A DNA stretch of 14,564 nucleotides from an uncultured Gammaproteobacteria bacterium (GCA_903921135.1 CAIXOY010000092.1:1-14564), one strand, 5' to 3'. Numbered from the stretch's first letter, positions 1 through 7,276 are shown. The notes: a model not told the origin generated them from the sequence alone. A program made the numbers and translations.

Positions 1-32
1 CCGGTGGCGACCACGATCCGCTGCACCGTCAT
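1..32 (-). CDS. rdgB: RdgB/HAM1 non-canonical purine NTP pyrophosphatase, N-terminal fragment
   Basis: Only the first 10 complete codons lie in the window. The reading begins at an ATG at 32-30 on the minus strand and gives MTVQRIVVATG if the last codon is completed with any base. This matches the start of RdgB proteins, where a short beta strand leads into the (S/T)xN nucleotide-binding motif. RdgB hydrolyses dITP, XTP and similar nucleotides so they are not built into DNA. The start lies 2 bases after the DUF4426 stop codon, so it is probably co-transcribed and translationally coupled. In Pseudomonas rdgB follows the same metX-metW-DUF4426 genes. That context carries much of the call, because ten residues alone would be too few. 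The rest of the gene is beyond the left edge. Confidence 0.72.
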   Translation of the reverse strand, partial: MTVQRIVVAT

Positions 33-34
33 GC

Positions 35-469
35 TCAATCGACGTAGAGGGTCTGCTTGAACTGCAGATCCAGCGTGGAGGTGTCGCCGTCCGGGTGGAT
101 GCGGACCTTGAAGTAGTGCGTCTCGTCGTTGCGGAAGGGGAACTCTGCCAGGTAGTAGATGGCACCTTCCTCGATCACCTCGCGCAGCTCGAGATCGCGG
201 GTGTGGACCAGATCGCTGCGCGTGCCTTCGACCTTCGCCTTGATGGGCACGCTGCCACCTGCAGGCTCAAGCCTGCGCACTGCGATGTTCAGCACGGCGC
301 GATCGTTGGCGCGCACGATGCCGTAGGCGCGCGCGATCTCCGGGCGGAGGAAATCGCTGGCGAAGAGGCTGTAGTAAACCTCGTAGCGGCCGAAGGCCTG
401 CATCTCTGCGAACGCTGCCTGCCACGGCAGCGCCAACAGCAGCGCTGCCATGGCGAGGAGTCGTTTCAT
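35..469 (-). CDS. Exported DUF4426 family protein of unknown function
   Basis: This gene encodes 144 residues. The N-terminus has a classic signal peptide: MKRLL, a hydrophobic stretch to about residue 16, and an AFA-E type cleavage site near residues 19-22, so the mature protein of about 122 residues is probably periplasmic. The rest is predicted beta-rich, with phrases such as YEVYYSLFASDFL (about 29-41) and a charged centre. It resembles the DUF4426 proteins found directly after metW in Pseudomonas (the PA0388 position). No catalytic motif is recognisable and no function is assigned. Its ATG overlaps the metW stop by 4 bases (ATGA), and the rdgB start follows 2 bases after its own stop, so it sits inside one operon. 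The family call rests on remembered similarity plus position. Confidence 0.82.
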   Translation of the reverse strand: MKRLLAMAALLLALPWQAAFAEMQAFGRYEVYYSLFASDFLRPEIARAYGIVRANDRAVLNIAVRRLEPAGGSVPIKAKVEGTRSDLVHTRDLELREVIEEGAIYYLAEFPFRNDETHYFKVRIHPDGDTSTLDLQFKQTLYVD

Positions 470-1053
470 CGCGTCACCCGGAATATCGCCGTCATGCCGA
501 AGAGGTTAGGGAAGAGCCGGGTACCCGGACCCTGCCCGCCGTCGGCATCGAGTACGACGCGATCAAGCACGCGGATGTTCTTCTGGCGGCACAGCGCCTC
601 GAAATCCAGCACCGTGCAGAAATGGATGTTCGGCGTGTCGTACCAGGCATAGGGCAGGGAGCGCGAGACCGGCATGCGCCCGCCACCGCCCAGATGCCAG
701 CGGCAGCGCCAGTTGCCGAAGTTGGGGAAGGTGATCACGCACTCGCTCCCGATGCGCAGCATCTCGTCCAACACCAGATGCGGGAAGCGCACCGCCTGCA
801 GCGTCTGCGTCATGATGACCGTGTCGAAGCTGCGGTCCGGGAAGTTGCCGAGTCCGCGGTCCAGATCCTGCTCGATCACGTTGACGCCGGCCTCGAGGCA
901 CAGCGCGATGCCGTGCGGGTCGATCTCGAGCCCGTAACCGCGCACCTTGCGTGTCGCCGCGAGGTCGCGCAGCAGCCGGCCGTCGCCGCAGCCCAGATCC
1001 AGCACGCGTGAGCCTTCGCGGATCCAGCCGCGGACGGTGTGCTCAAGCTGCAT
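466..1053 (-). CDS. metW: MetW, methyltransferase-fold partner of the MetX homoserine acyltransferase
   Basis: This gene encodes 195 residues, the usual length for MetW. SAM-binding motif I is visible as VLDLGCGDG at residues 17-25, followed by GYGLEID at 39-45. The MetW-typical blocks MTQTLQAV (81-88), ITFPNFGNWRCRWHL (107-121) and YDTPNIHFCT (138-147) are all present. In Pseudomonas both MetX and MetW are needed for homoserine acyltransferase activity in methionine synthesis. MetW looks like a class I methyltransferase, but no methyl acceptor is established. The start ATG has GGGAG 7 bases upstream and lies inside the end of metX (11-base overlap), suggesting coupled translation and a fixed ratio of the two proteins. 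It also overlaps the next gene by 4 bases. Confidence 0.95.
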   Translation of the reverse strand: MQLEHTVRGWIREGSRVLDLGCGDGRLLRDLAATRKVRGYGLEIDPHGIALCLEAGVNVIEQDLDRGLGNFPDRSFDTVIMTQTLQAVRFPHLVLDEMLRIGSECVITFPNFGNWRCRWHLGGGGRMPVSRSLPYAWYDTPNIHFCTVLDFEALCRQKNIRVLDRVVLDADGGQGPGTRLFPNLFGMTAIFRVTR

Positions 1054-2203
1054 TGCCGAGCTCCCGGTGCGCGCGCTTCAGGTAGAGCCCGAGCGCTTCG
1101 TGATAACGGGCCACCGGCAGCAGGAAGGAGTCGTGGCCTTCGGCCGCCTCGATCTCGGTGTAGCTCACGTCCCGGCCGGCGCTGATCAGGGCATCGACGA
1201 TCTCGCGCGAGCGCGCCGGCGAGAAACGCCAGTCGCTCGAGAAAGACATCACGAGGAATCTCGCCGTGGCGCGGCGGAAGGCCTCGGCTGCGTCGTCGCT
1301 GAAATCACGCGCCAGATCGAAGTAATCCAGCGCGCGCGTCATCAGCAGGTAGGTGTTGGCGTCGAAGTTGTCGGCGAACTGGTCGCCCTGGTAGCGCAGA
1401 TAGCTCTGGACCTGGAACTCGGCGTCGGCCACGGCGCCTTGCGCGAGCGAACCGCTGCGCAGTTCGCGCCCGAATTTGTCCCCCATGAGTGCGTCGGAAA
1501 GATAGGTCACGTGCCCCACCATCCGCGCGATCGCGAGTCCGCGCCGCGGACAGGCACCGTGTTCGAGGAACCAGCCCTCGTGGAAATCCGGGTCGGCGGT
1601 GATGGCCTGGCGCGCGATCTCGTTGAAGGCGAGGTTCTGCGCCGACAGTTTGAGCGCGGCGGCGATGACCACGCAGTGCGCCACGCGCTCCGGGTGGTCG
1701 ATGGCCCAGCGCATCGCCTGCATGCCGCCCAGGCTCCCGCCGATCACGGCCGCCCAGCGCCCGATGCCCAGCCGGTCCGCGAGCCGTGCCTGCGATGCCA
1801 CCCAGTCGCGCACGCGCACGACCGGGAAATCCGGCCCCCATGGCCTGCCCGTGGCAGGGTTGGTGGCGGCAGGCCCCGTGCTGCCCGCGCAGCCACCGAG
1901 GTTGTTCAGGCTGACGACGTGGAAAAGCCGGGTGTCGATGGGTTTGCCGGGCCCGATGCAGTGATCCCACCAGCCGGGCTTGCGGTCGTTCTCGCTGTGC
2001 CAGCCGGCAGCGTGGTGCGTGCCGCTCAGGGCGTGGCAGATCAGGATGGCGTTGGAGCGATCGGCGTTCAGTTCGCCATAGGTCTCGTAGACGATGTCGT
2101 ACGCAGGCAGCACCTGACCGCTGCTGAGCGCCAGCGGCTCGTCGAAGTGCTCGACACGGGGGGTGACGATGCCGACGCTGTCGGTCTTCGGCTCGAAGGA
2201 CAT
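1043..2203 (-). CDS. metX: Homoserine O-acyltransferase MetX (succinyl or acetyl donor)
   Basis: MetX activates homoserine by O-acylation in the cytoplasm, the first step from homoserine towards methionine. It is an alpha/beta-hydrolase fold enzyme. With the ATG start at 2203 it has 386 residues, close to the 379 of the Pseudomonas protein. The nucleophile elbow GGSLGGMQ carries Ser157, the acid is Asp324 in SSDWRFSP, and the catalytic histidine is His357 in EGHDSF. Other family blocks include CHALSGTHHAAG and NNLGGCAGSTGP. A TTG codon ten codons upstream is open but adds residues not seen in the family, so the ATG is preferred, although its ribosome binding site is weak. Relatives in Pseudomonas use succinyl-CoA; the donor here cannot be settled by eye. 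metW overlaps its 3' end by 11 bases. Confidence 0.95.
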   Translation of the reverse strand: MSFEPKTDSVGIVTPRVEHFDEPLALSSGQVLPAYDIVYETYGELNADRSNAILICHALSGTHHAAGWHSENDRKPGWWDHCIGPGKPIDTRLFHVVSLNNLGGCAGSTGPAATNPATGRPWGPDFPVVRVRDWVASQARLADRLGIGRWAAVIGGSLGGMQAMRWAIDHPERVAHCVVIAAALKLSAQNLAFNEIARQAITADPDFHEGWFLEHGACPRRGLAIARMVGHVTYLSDALMGDKFGRELRSGSLAQGAVADAEFQVQSYLRYQGDQFADNFDANTYLLMTRALDYFDLARDFSDDAAEAFRRATARFLVMSFSSDWRFSPARSREIVDALISAGRDVSYTEIEAAEGHDSFLLPVARYHEALGLYLKRAHRELGNAA

Positions 2204-2260
2204 CAGGATCGGGTTCTCTGCAAGGGCAGGCAATCTAGCAACTGCCGCAACGGGCGATCA

Positions 2261-2297
2261 AGCGTGGCGCTGCGGGCAACCGTGCCGCCGCCACGCT
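2261..2297 (-). other. Hairpin-forming inverted repeat between yggT and metX
   Basis: AGCGTGGCG at 2261-2269 is the perfect reverse complement of CGCCACGCT at 2289-2297. Inside the loop, GCGGGCA (2272-2278) can also pair with TGCCGC (2283-2288) with one bulged base, giving a long GC-rich stem. On the transcribed (minus) strand it begins with the last base of the yggT stop codon and ends 57 bases before the metX start. No run of T follows, so a strong intrinsic terminator is unlikely. A partial terminator or an RNA-stability element separating yggT from metX expression is possible. The structure is seen directly; any role is inference. Confidence 0.4.
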
Positions 2298-2884
2298 CAG
2301 AGCCCGGGCACGATCCCGGCGGGCATGCCCGCCTGCATTGCCAGCGCCGAGAGCAGCTTGCCAAGCACGTTGATCACCACGAACACGAGAATCGGCGAGA
2401 GATCGAGCCCGCCAATCGCCGGCAGCAGGCGCCGGAACGGGCCCATCACGGGTTCGGTCAACTGGTGCAGGAGCGCGAGCGCCGGGTGATAACTGTTCGG
2501 CGCGATCCAGCTGAAGATGATCAGCCCGAGAATGGCGAAGAAGAAGAGATCGACCACGAGCGAGGCCACGCCGATCAGGCTCCACACCAGCAAGACCAGC
2601 AGATTCGCAGGCCGGTAACCCATGAGCGCGAGAGAGGCCATGATCGCGATGGTCTGCACGCCCACTGCCAGCACCACGGAGGCGGTATCGAGCCTGCCGA
2701 TGGCGGGAATGAGACGTCGCAGCGGCAGGAGCACCGGGTTGGTGACACGCACCACGAATTGCGAGACGGGATTGTAGAAATCGGCCCGCGTGAGTTGCAG
2801 CATCAGCCGCAGCAGCACCGCGAACAGGAAGAGACCCAGCGCTGTCTGCACCAGGTAATGGATGATCTCGCTGAAAACGCCCAT
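2297..2884 (-). CDS. yggT: YggT family integral membrane protein
   Basis: This gene encodes 195 residues, very hydrophobic, with about four to five membrane segments (roughly 8-30, 68-88, 93-112, 113-127 and 163-182). The protein is an internal duplication. Each half holds the family signature of an N/E-P pair followed by a PxRRLxPAIGxLD block: NPVLLPLRRLIPAIGRLD at 49-66 and EPVMGPFRRLLPAIGGLD at 144-161. Double-domain YggT proteins of this length are normal in gammaproteobacteria. The molecular role is not well defined; the family is linked by neighbourhood to proC and yggS and in some organisms to cell division or osmotic tolerance. The ATG has AGAGGAG about 7 bases upstream. It sits 21 bases after proC in the same operon, and a strong inverted repeat follows its stop. 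Confidence 0.93.
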   Translation of the reverse strand: MGVFSEIIHYLVQTALGLFLFAVLLRLMLQLTRADFYNPVSQFVVRVTNPVLLPLRRLIPAIGRLDTASVVLAVGVQTIAIMASLALMGYRPANLLVLLVWSLIGVASLVVDLFFFAILGLIIFSWIAPNSYHPALALLHQLTEPVMGPFRRLLPAIGGLDLSPILVFVVINVLGKLLSALAMQAGMPAGIVPGL

Positions 2885-2905
2885 GCGTGTGCTCCTCTGC
2901 TGCCT

Positions 2906-3730
2906 TCAGCCCGGTGCGGCGTCTGCCGCCAGTTCGCGCGAGCGATCACAGGCAGCGCCCATGGCCGCTTCGACCATCTCGCGGAAGCCTGTCTGCTCGA
3001 ACACCCGTATCGCGCGCTCGGTGGTGCCCCCCGGGGAGGTCACGCGCCGCCGCAGTTCGACCACATCGACCTCGCCTTCCTGTGCCATGCGCGCAGCACC
3101 GAGTGCGGTCTGCGAAGCGAGGCGCCGCGCGAGACCGGGCTCGAGGCCGAGGTTCTCGCCTGCGCGCTGCATCGCCTCGAGCATCAGGAAAACATAGGCC
3201 GGCCCGCTGCCCGATAGCGCGGTCACGGCATGGAGCAGTTCTTCCCGGTCGACCCAGGCCGCATAGCCCACGCTCTCGAGCACCTCGTGTGCGATACGGC
3301 GCTGCTCGATGCCGACCTGCGGCGTGGCGTAGAGCACCGAGGCGCCGCACTGCAGCATCGCCGGCGTGTTGGGCATGCAGCGCACGATCGCGGTGCTCTC
3401 GCCCAGCCACGCCGCCATGGACTCGGTGGATGTGCCGGCGGCGATCGAGATCACCAGCGGTTTCGATGCGGCCACCGCCTCGCGGATGCCGAGACAGGCC
3501 GCCCGCATGATCTGCGGCTTCACGGCCAATACCACGATGGCGGCACCCGCGACGGCCTCGGTGTTGTCGGCTGTGGTGTGCACGCCGAGCGCGGCGAGGC
3601 GTGCGCGGGAGTCCTCCTGCGGGTCGCTCACCCGTATGTCCGCGGCGCTCCAGCCGCGCGCGAGCAAGCCCCCTGCCAGGCTGCCGGCCATGTTGCCGCC
3701 GCCCACGAAGGCGATGGTCGATCCGTTCAT
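2906..3730 (-). CDS. proC: Pyrroline-5-carboxylate reductase
   Basis: ProC catalyses the last step of proline synthesis, reducing 1-pyrroline-5-carboxylate with NAD(P)H in the cytoplasm. The protein has 274 residues, standard for the family. The Rossmann nucleotide loop FVGGGNMAGSL is at 8-18, with AVKPQ at 69-73, the MPNTPA block at 119-124, SGSGPAY at 173-179, and the family signature RVTSPGGTTERAI at 229-241. Its ATG overlaps the stop of yggS by 4 bases (ATGA) and has GGGAG 9 bases upstream. The yggS-proC-yggT order is widely conserved in gammaproteobacteria. Nothing is truncated or missing. Confidence 0.97.
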   Translation of the reverse strand: MNGSTIAFVGGGNMAGSLAGGLLARGWSAADIRVSDPQEDSRARLAALGVHTTADNTEAVAGAAIVVLAVKPQIMRAACLGIREAVAASKPLVISIAAGTSTESMAAWLGESTAIVRCMPNTPAMLQCGASVLYATPQVGIEQRRIAHEVLESVGYAAWVDREELLHAVTALSGSGPAYVFLMLEAMQRAGENLGLEPGLARRLASQTALGAARMAQEGEVDVVELRRRVTSPGGTTERAIRVFEQTGFREMVEAAMGAACDRSRELAADAAPG

Positions 3731-4443
3731 GCGTGTTCACTCCCTGCGGTGGCCGCGCGTACTGCGCGTGGCCCGAACAATGCGGTGCCGATCCGCACCA
3801 GTGTGGCGCCCTCGGCGATGGCGGCTTCCATGTCGGCGCTCATGCCCATGGACAAGGTATCAAGGCCCGGGTGCGTGTGGCGCAGTGCCTCCAGCATGCC
3901 TCGAAGCCGTGCGAAGGGCGCGCGCTGCAGCGCGGGATCGTCCGTGGGCGCAGGCAGCGCCATCAGGCCCCGCAGCTGCAGCCGTGGCATCGTGGCAATC
4001 GCGGCGGCCAGTGCGGGAAGTGCATCCGGAGCGACACCGCCCTTGCTCTCTTCGCCGCTCAGGTTCACCTCGATGCAGCACTGCAGCGGGGCTTTGTCTG
4101 CGGGGCGCTGCTCGTTCAGGCGCTCGGCGATGCGCAGCCGGTCCACGGCGTGTACCCAGTCGAAGTGAGTGGCCACGGCCGCGGTCTTGTTCGCCTGCAG
4201 GCGGCCCACGAAATGCCAGGTGACCGGCAGATCCGTGAGCAACGCGATTTTGGACAGGGCCTCCTGCACATAACTCTCGCCCACGTGTTGCAGCCCTGCC
4301 GCTGCGGCCTCGCGGATGCTCCCGGCCGGATGCGTCTTGGAGACACCCACCAGCGTGACGGCGCCTGCAGCGCGCCCGTGCAGCTGCGCGAGACGCGCGG
4401 TCTCGTCGAGCAGGAAACGGGTACGGAGCGCAATGCTGTGCAT
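3727..4443 (-). CDS. yggS: PLP homeostasis protein YggS/PROSC family
   Basis: This is a pyridoxal-phosphate binding protein without known enzymatic activity, thought to manage PLP supply and amino-acid and keto-acid balance. It has 238 residues and a single alanine-racemase-like barrel. The PLP lysine is Lys36 in VGVSKTHP, followed by GESYVQE at 55-61, WHFVGRLQANK at 76-86, LSMGMSADMEAAI at 197-209 and the phosphate-site VRIGTALFG at 216-224. The reading frame is open for a further 43 codons upstream, but that part lies in the promoter region and has no family similarity, so the ATG at 4443 is chosen. It is the first gene of the minus-strand operon and diverges from pilT. A perfect TATAAT on the minus strand lies about 75 bases upstream. 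Confidence 0.95.
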   Translation of the reverse strand: MHSIALRTRFLLDETARLAQLHGRAAGAVTLVGVSKTHPAGSIREAAAAGLQHVGESYVQEALSKIALLTDLPVTWHFVGRLQANKTAAVATHFDWVHAVDRLRIAERLNEQRPADKAPLQCCIEVNLSGEESKGGVAPDALPALAAAIATMPRLQLRGLMALPAPTDDPALQRAPFARLRGMLEALRHTHPGLDTLSMGMSADMEAAIAEGATLVRIGTALFGPRAVRAATAGSEHA

Positions 4444-4495
4444 CGGATGCCTGTTGTGGTGGCTGCGCCACCGTGTGCGGGAGAGGACGCCCGCC

Positions 4496-4523
4496 TTTAC
4501 CGACTGACGCCCTGAGCTATTAT
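4496..4523 (+). promoter_or_regulatory. Candidate sigma-70 promoter for pilT
   Basis: A -35-like TTTACC (4496-4501, 4 of 6 to consensus) is followed after a 16-base spacer by TATTAT (4518-4523, 5 of 6). A transcript would begin near 4530 and carry a leader of about 60 bases before pilT, whose ribosome site GGGAG is at 4582-4586. This is the most AT-rich spot in the 149-base gap between yggS and pilT. The match is by eye only. Confidence 0.45.
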
Positions 4524-4524
4524 A
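4519..4524 (-). promoter_or_regulatory. Possible -10 box for yggS, overlapping the pilT -10
   Basis: Read on the minus strand, 4524-4519 is a perfect TATAAT. It shares five bases with the pilT -10 candidate on the other strand. No convincing -35 box lies at the usual distance and there is no extended TG motif, so any minus-strand promoter would need an activator or be weak. The position, 76-81 bases before the yggS ATG, is reasonable for the operon promoter. Confidence 0.3.
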
Positions 4525-4592
4525 CGGACGACCATCGCCCGGCGCGCACATGCGCAATGCCCGGGGCACCACACCGCTACCGGGAGATCAGC

Positions 4593-5627
4593 ATGGATAT
4601 CACCGAACTCCTGGCGTTTTCGGCCAAGCAGCGCGCCTCTGACCTCCACCTCTCGGCGGGCCTCCCGCCCATGATCCGCGTCGATGGCGATGTACGCCGC
4701 ATCAATCTGCCGCCGCTCGAGCACCGCCAGGTGCACGATCTGATCTACGAGATCATGAACGACAAGCAGCGGCGCGATTACGAGGAATTCCTCGAGACAG
4801 ACTTCTCCTTCGAAGTGCCCGGCGTGGCGCGCTTCCGTGTCAATGCCTTCAACCAGAACCGCGGCGCCGGCGCCGTGTTCCGGACCATTCCCTCCAAGGT
4901 GCTCACCATGGAGGAGCTGGGGATGGGGCAGGTCTTCCGCGACGTCTCCTCCGAGCCGCGGGGCCTCGTGGTGGTGACGGGGCCCACGGGTTCGGGCAAG
5001 AGCACCACGCTCGCCGCGATGATCGACTACATCAACGACAACAAGTACCACCACATCCTCACCATCGAGGATCCGATCGAATTCGTCCACGAGTCGAAGA
5101 AATGCCTCGTGAACCAGCGCGAGGTGCACCGCGACACCCATGGCTTCGCCGAGGCGCTGCGCTCGGCCTTGCGTGAAGACCCGGACATCATCCTTGTGGG
5201 CGAGATGCGTGACCTCGAGACCATCCGCCTCGCGCTCACCGCCGCGGAAACCGGCCACCTCGTGTTCGGCACGCTGCACACCACCTCCGCCGCCAAGACC
5301 ATCGACCGCATCGTCGACGTGTTCCCGGCGCAGGAAAAATCGATGGTGCGCTCGATGCTCTCGGAGTCCCTGATGGCGGTGGTGTCGCAGACGCTGCTGA
5401 AGAAAGTGGGCGGAGGGCGCCTTGCCGCGCACGAGATCATGCGCGGCACGCCCGCCATCCGTAACCTGATCCGCGAAGACAAGGTCGCGCAGATGTACTC
5501 CGCCATCCAGACCGGCAGCAACATCGGCATGCAGACCATGGACCAGTGCCTGGCGGATCTGCTCTCCAAGCGTCTGATCACCCGCGACGCGGCCCGTGAA
5601 AAGGCCAAGATGCCCGACAACTTCTGA
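4593..5627 (+). CDS. pilT: Type IV pilus retraction ATPase PilT
   Basis: PilT is the hexameric cytoplasmic motor that depolymerises type IV pili and powers twitching. The protein has 344 residues, the same as in P. aeruginosa to the eye, and begins MDITELLAFSAKQ. The N-terminal PAS-like domain spans about 1-100. Walker A GPTGSGKST is at 130-138, the Asp box with HILTIEDPIEF at 154-164, Walker B LVGEMRD at 201-207 with Glu204, the His box GHLVFGTLHT at 221-230, and the PilT-specific AIRNLIRE motif needed for retraction at 288-295. The frame is open 40 codons further upstream, but that part is the leader; GGGAG 6 bases before the ATG at 4593 decides the start. pilU follows after 34 bases. All key residues are intact. 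Confidence 0.98.
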   Translation: MDITELLAFSAKQRASDLHLSAGLPPMIRVDGDVRRINLPPLEHRQVHDLIYEIMNDKQRRDYEEFLETDFSFEVPGVARFRVNAFNQNRGAGAVFRTIPSKVLTMEELGMGQVFRDVSSEPRGLVVVTGPTGSGKSTTLAAMIDYINDNKYHHILTIEDPIEFVHESKKCLVNQREVHRDTHGFAEALRSALREDPDIILVGEMRDLETIRLALTAAETGHLVFGTLHTTSAAKTIDRIVDVFPAQEKSMVRSMLSESLMAVVSQTLLKKVGGGRLAAHEIMRGTPAIRNLIREDKVAQMYSAIQTGSNIGMQTMDQCLADLLSKRLITRDAAREKAKMPDNF

Positions 5628-5661
5628 GCCCTGACGGCACCGAACCCACGGAGTCCCGCGC

Positions 5662-6831
5662 ATGGATACTGCCGCACCGAGCAAGAAGGACATCGAAGTC
5701 CAGGACATGCTGATCCGGATGGTCGAGAAAAAGGCCTCCGACCTGTTCGTGACCGCGGGTGTCGCGCCCTGCATCAAGGTGAACGGCAAGCTGCAGCCGG
5801 TCGATGACACGCCGCTCACGCCCGAGCGCGCGCGTGAACTCGTGCTGAGCATCATGAACGAGAACCAGCGCAAGGATTTCGTGCGCTCGCACGAGTGCAA
5901 TTTCGCGATCAGCTCCCGCGGGGTGGGCCGTTTCCGCGTGAGTGCCTTCTACCAGCGCAACCTCGCCGGCATGGTGCTGCGGCGCATCGAGTCGAAGATC
6001 CCGACGGTCGAAGAGTTGCTGCTTCCGACGATCGTCAACGATCTGGCGATGACCAAGCGCGGCCTCATCATCTTCGTGGGCGCCACCGGTACCGGCAAAT
6101 CCACCTCGCTCGCCGCGATGATCGGCCACCGCAACCGCAGTGCCTCGGGTCATATCATCACCATCGAGGATCCGATCGAGTTCGTGCACCAGCACGGCAA
6201 GTGCATCGTCACGCAGCGCGAGGTGGGCATCGACACCGAGAGCTTCGACGTCGCGCTGAAGAACACCTTGCGCCAGGCTCCGGACGTGATCCTGATCGGC
6301 GAGATCCGCTCGCGTGAAACGATGCAGCACGCGATCACCTTCGCCGAGACAGGCCACCTCTGCCTTGCCACGCTGCACGCGAACAATGCCAACCAGGCGT
6401 TGGACCGCATCATGAACTTCTTCCCGGCGGATCTCCGCGACCAGCTGTGGATGGACCTCTCGCTGAACCTCCGCGCCTTCATCGCGCAGCAGCTGATCCC
6501 GACCGTCGACGGCCTGGGCCGCCGTGCCGCCATCGAGGTGCTTATCAACACCCCGCTGGTCTCCGACCTGATCCGAAAGGGCGAGGTGCACGCTCTCAAG
6601 GAACTGATGGAGCGTTCCACGGAGCTCGGCATGCAGACCTTCGACCAGTCGCTCTACCAGCTCTACATGGACGGCGTGATTTCCTACGAGCACGCGCTCG
6701 CGCACGCCGACTCGCAGAACAACCTGCGCCTGATGATCAAGATGGGCACCCACGCGGGCGGCATGGGCCGCGCGGCCTCGCTCTCCATCGAGGACGAGCG
6801 GGACAAGGGACAGCTCTACACCAAGCGCTGA
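5662..6831 (+). CDS. pilU: PilT-like retraction ATPase PilU
   Basis: PilU is a PilT paralogue that assists PilT-driven retraction under load and needs PilT to work in the species studied. The protein has 389 residues. Walker A is GATGTGKST at 140-148, the Asp box IITIEDPIEF at 165-174, Walker B LIGEIRS at 211-217 with Glu214, and the His box GHLCLATLHA at 231-240. It has the longer C-terminal tail typical of PilU (about 345-389, ending in a charged stretch). The PilT AIRNLIRE block is replaced by LVSDLIRKG at 299-307, as in other PilU proteins. GGAG lies 8 bases before the ATG. It is the second gene of a two-gene pilTU unit and ends 19 bases from the convergent ruvX stop, with no clear terminator between them. 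Confidence 0.97.
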   Translation: MDTAAPSKKDIEVQDMLIRMVEKKASDLFVTAGVAPCIKVNGKLQPVDDTPLTPERARELVLSIMNENQRKDFVRSHECNFAISSRGVGRFRVSAFYQRNLAGMVLRRIESKIPTVEELLLPTIVNDLAMTKRGLIIFVGATGTGKSTSLAAMIGHRNRSASGHIITIEDPIEFVHQHGKCIVTQREVGIDTESFDVALKNTLRQAPDVILIGEIRSRETMQHAITFAETGHLCLATLHANNANQALDRIMNFFPADLRDQLWMDLSLNLRAFIAQQLIPTVDGLGRRAAIEVLINTPLVSDLIRKGEVHALKELMERSTELGMQTFDQSLYQLYMDGVISYEHALAHADSQNNLRLMIKMGTHAGGMGRAASLSIEDERDKGQLYTKR

Positions 6832-6850
6832 ACGCGCGGGTGCGCCTGCA

Positions 6851-7270
6851 CTAGCCCGGCGTCGGCGATTCCCCGGCGCGGGCAAACCAGCTCTCCAGCA
6901 CAAGGCAGGCCGCCACGCTGTCCCTGGAGGCCTCGCTGCCGCTCTCGGCGATCAGGCCACGCGCCTCGAAGGTGCTGAGACGCTCGTCCATCATCTCGCA
7001 GCGCAGGTTGAACCGGCCTTCCAGACGCCGCGCGAAGCGCTCCGCGCGCGCGCTCATCTCGCTCGGCGTGCCGTCCATGTTGAGCGGCAGCCCCACCACC
7101 AGGCGCTGCGGTTTCCATTCCTCCAGCAATCTGCGCACGGCCTCCCAGTCGGGGTTGCCCTCGTTAGCGCGCAGTGGCGCGAGCGCGCTCGCCGTGGCGG
7201 TGACGCCGTTGCCCACCGCCACGCCGATGCGTTTGAGGCCGAAATCAAAGCCGAGGATGATGTTCCGCAT
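6851..7270 (-). CDS. ruvX: RuvX/YqgF family pre-16S rRNA processing nuclease
   Basis: This is an RNase H-fold protein thought to take part in 5' maturation of 16S rRNA; it was formerly annotated as a putative Holliday junction resolvase. It has 139 residues, normal length. The fold's acidic residues are visible: Asp9 in GFDFGLKRIGVAV (7-19), Glu96 in MDERLST (94-100) and Asp117 in SRDSVAACLVLESW (115-128). The family block VVGLPLNMDGT is at 58-68. It is the last gene of the gshB-tonB-algH-ruvX unit and starts 6 bases after algH, a pairing conserved widely in gammaproteobacteria. It converges with pilU. Confidence 0.95.
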   Translation of the reverse strand: MRNIILGFDFGLKRIGVAVGNGVTATASALAPLRANEGNPDWEAVRRLLEEWKPQRLVVGLPLNMDGTPSEMSARAERFARRLEGRFNLRCEMMDERLSTFEARGLIAESGSEASRDSVAACLVLESWFARAGESPTPG

Positions 7271-7276
7271 GACGGA

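Noticed and set aside
947..3217. A 756-codon open frame on the plus strand opposite metW, metX, yggT and proC
   Set aside because: It is antisense to four real genes, rich in Arg, His and Gln, with no recognisable domain; an artefact of GC-rich third positions.
4473..4592. A 40-codon N-terminal extension of PilT
   Set aside because: The extension reads through the promoter and leader and has no counterpart in PilT proteins; the ATG at 4593 has a good ribosome site and the family N-terminus.
6829..6853. A possible bidirectional terminator between the convergent pilU and ruvX
   Set aside because: Only a 4-base stem (GTGC/GCAC) fits in the 19-base gap and no T-run is present on either strand.
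5578..6903. A 441-codon minus-strand frame opposite pilU
   Set aside because: It mirrors the pilU coding frame and has no independent ribosome site or domain.
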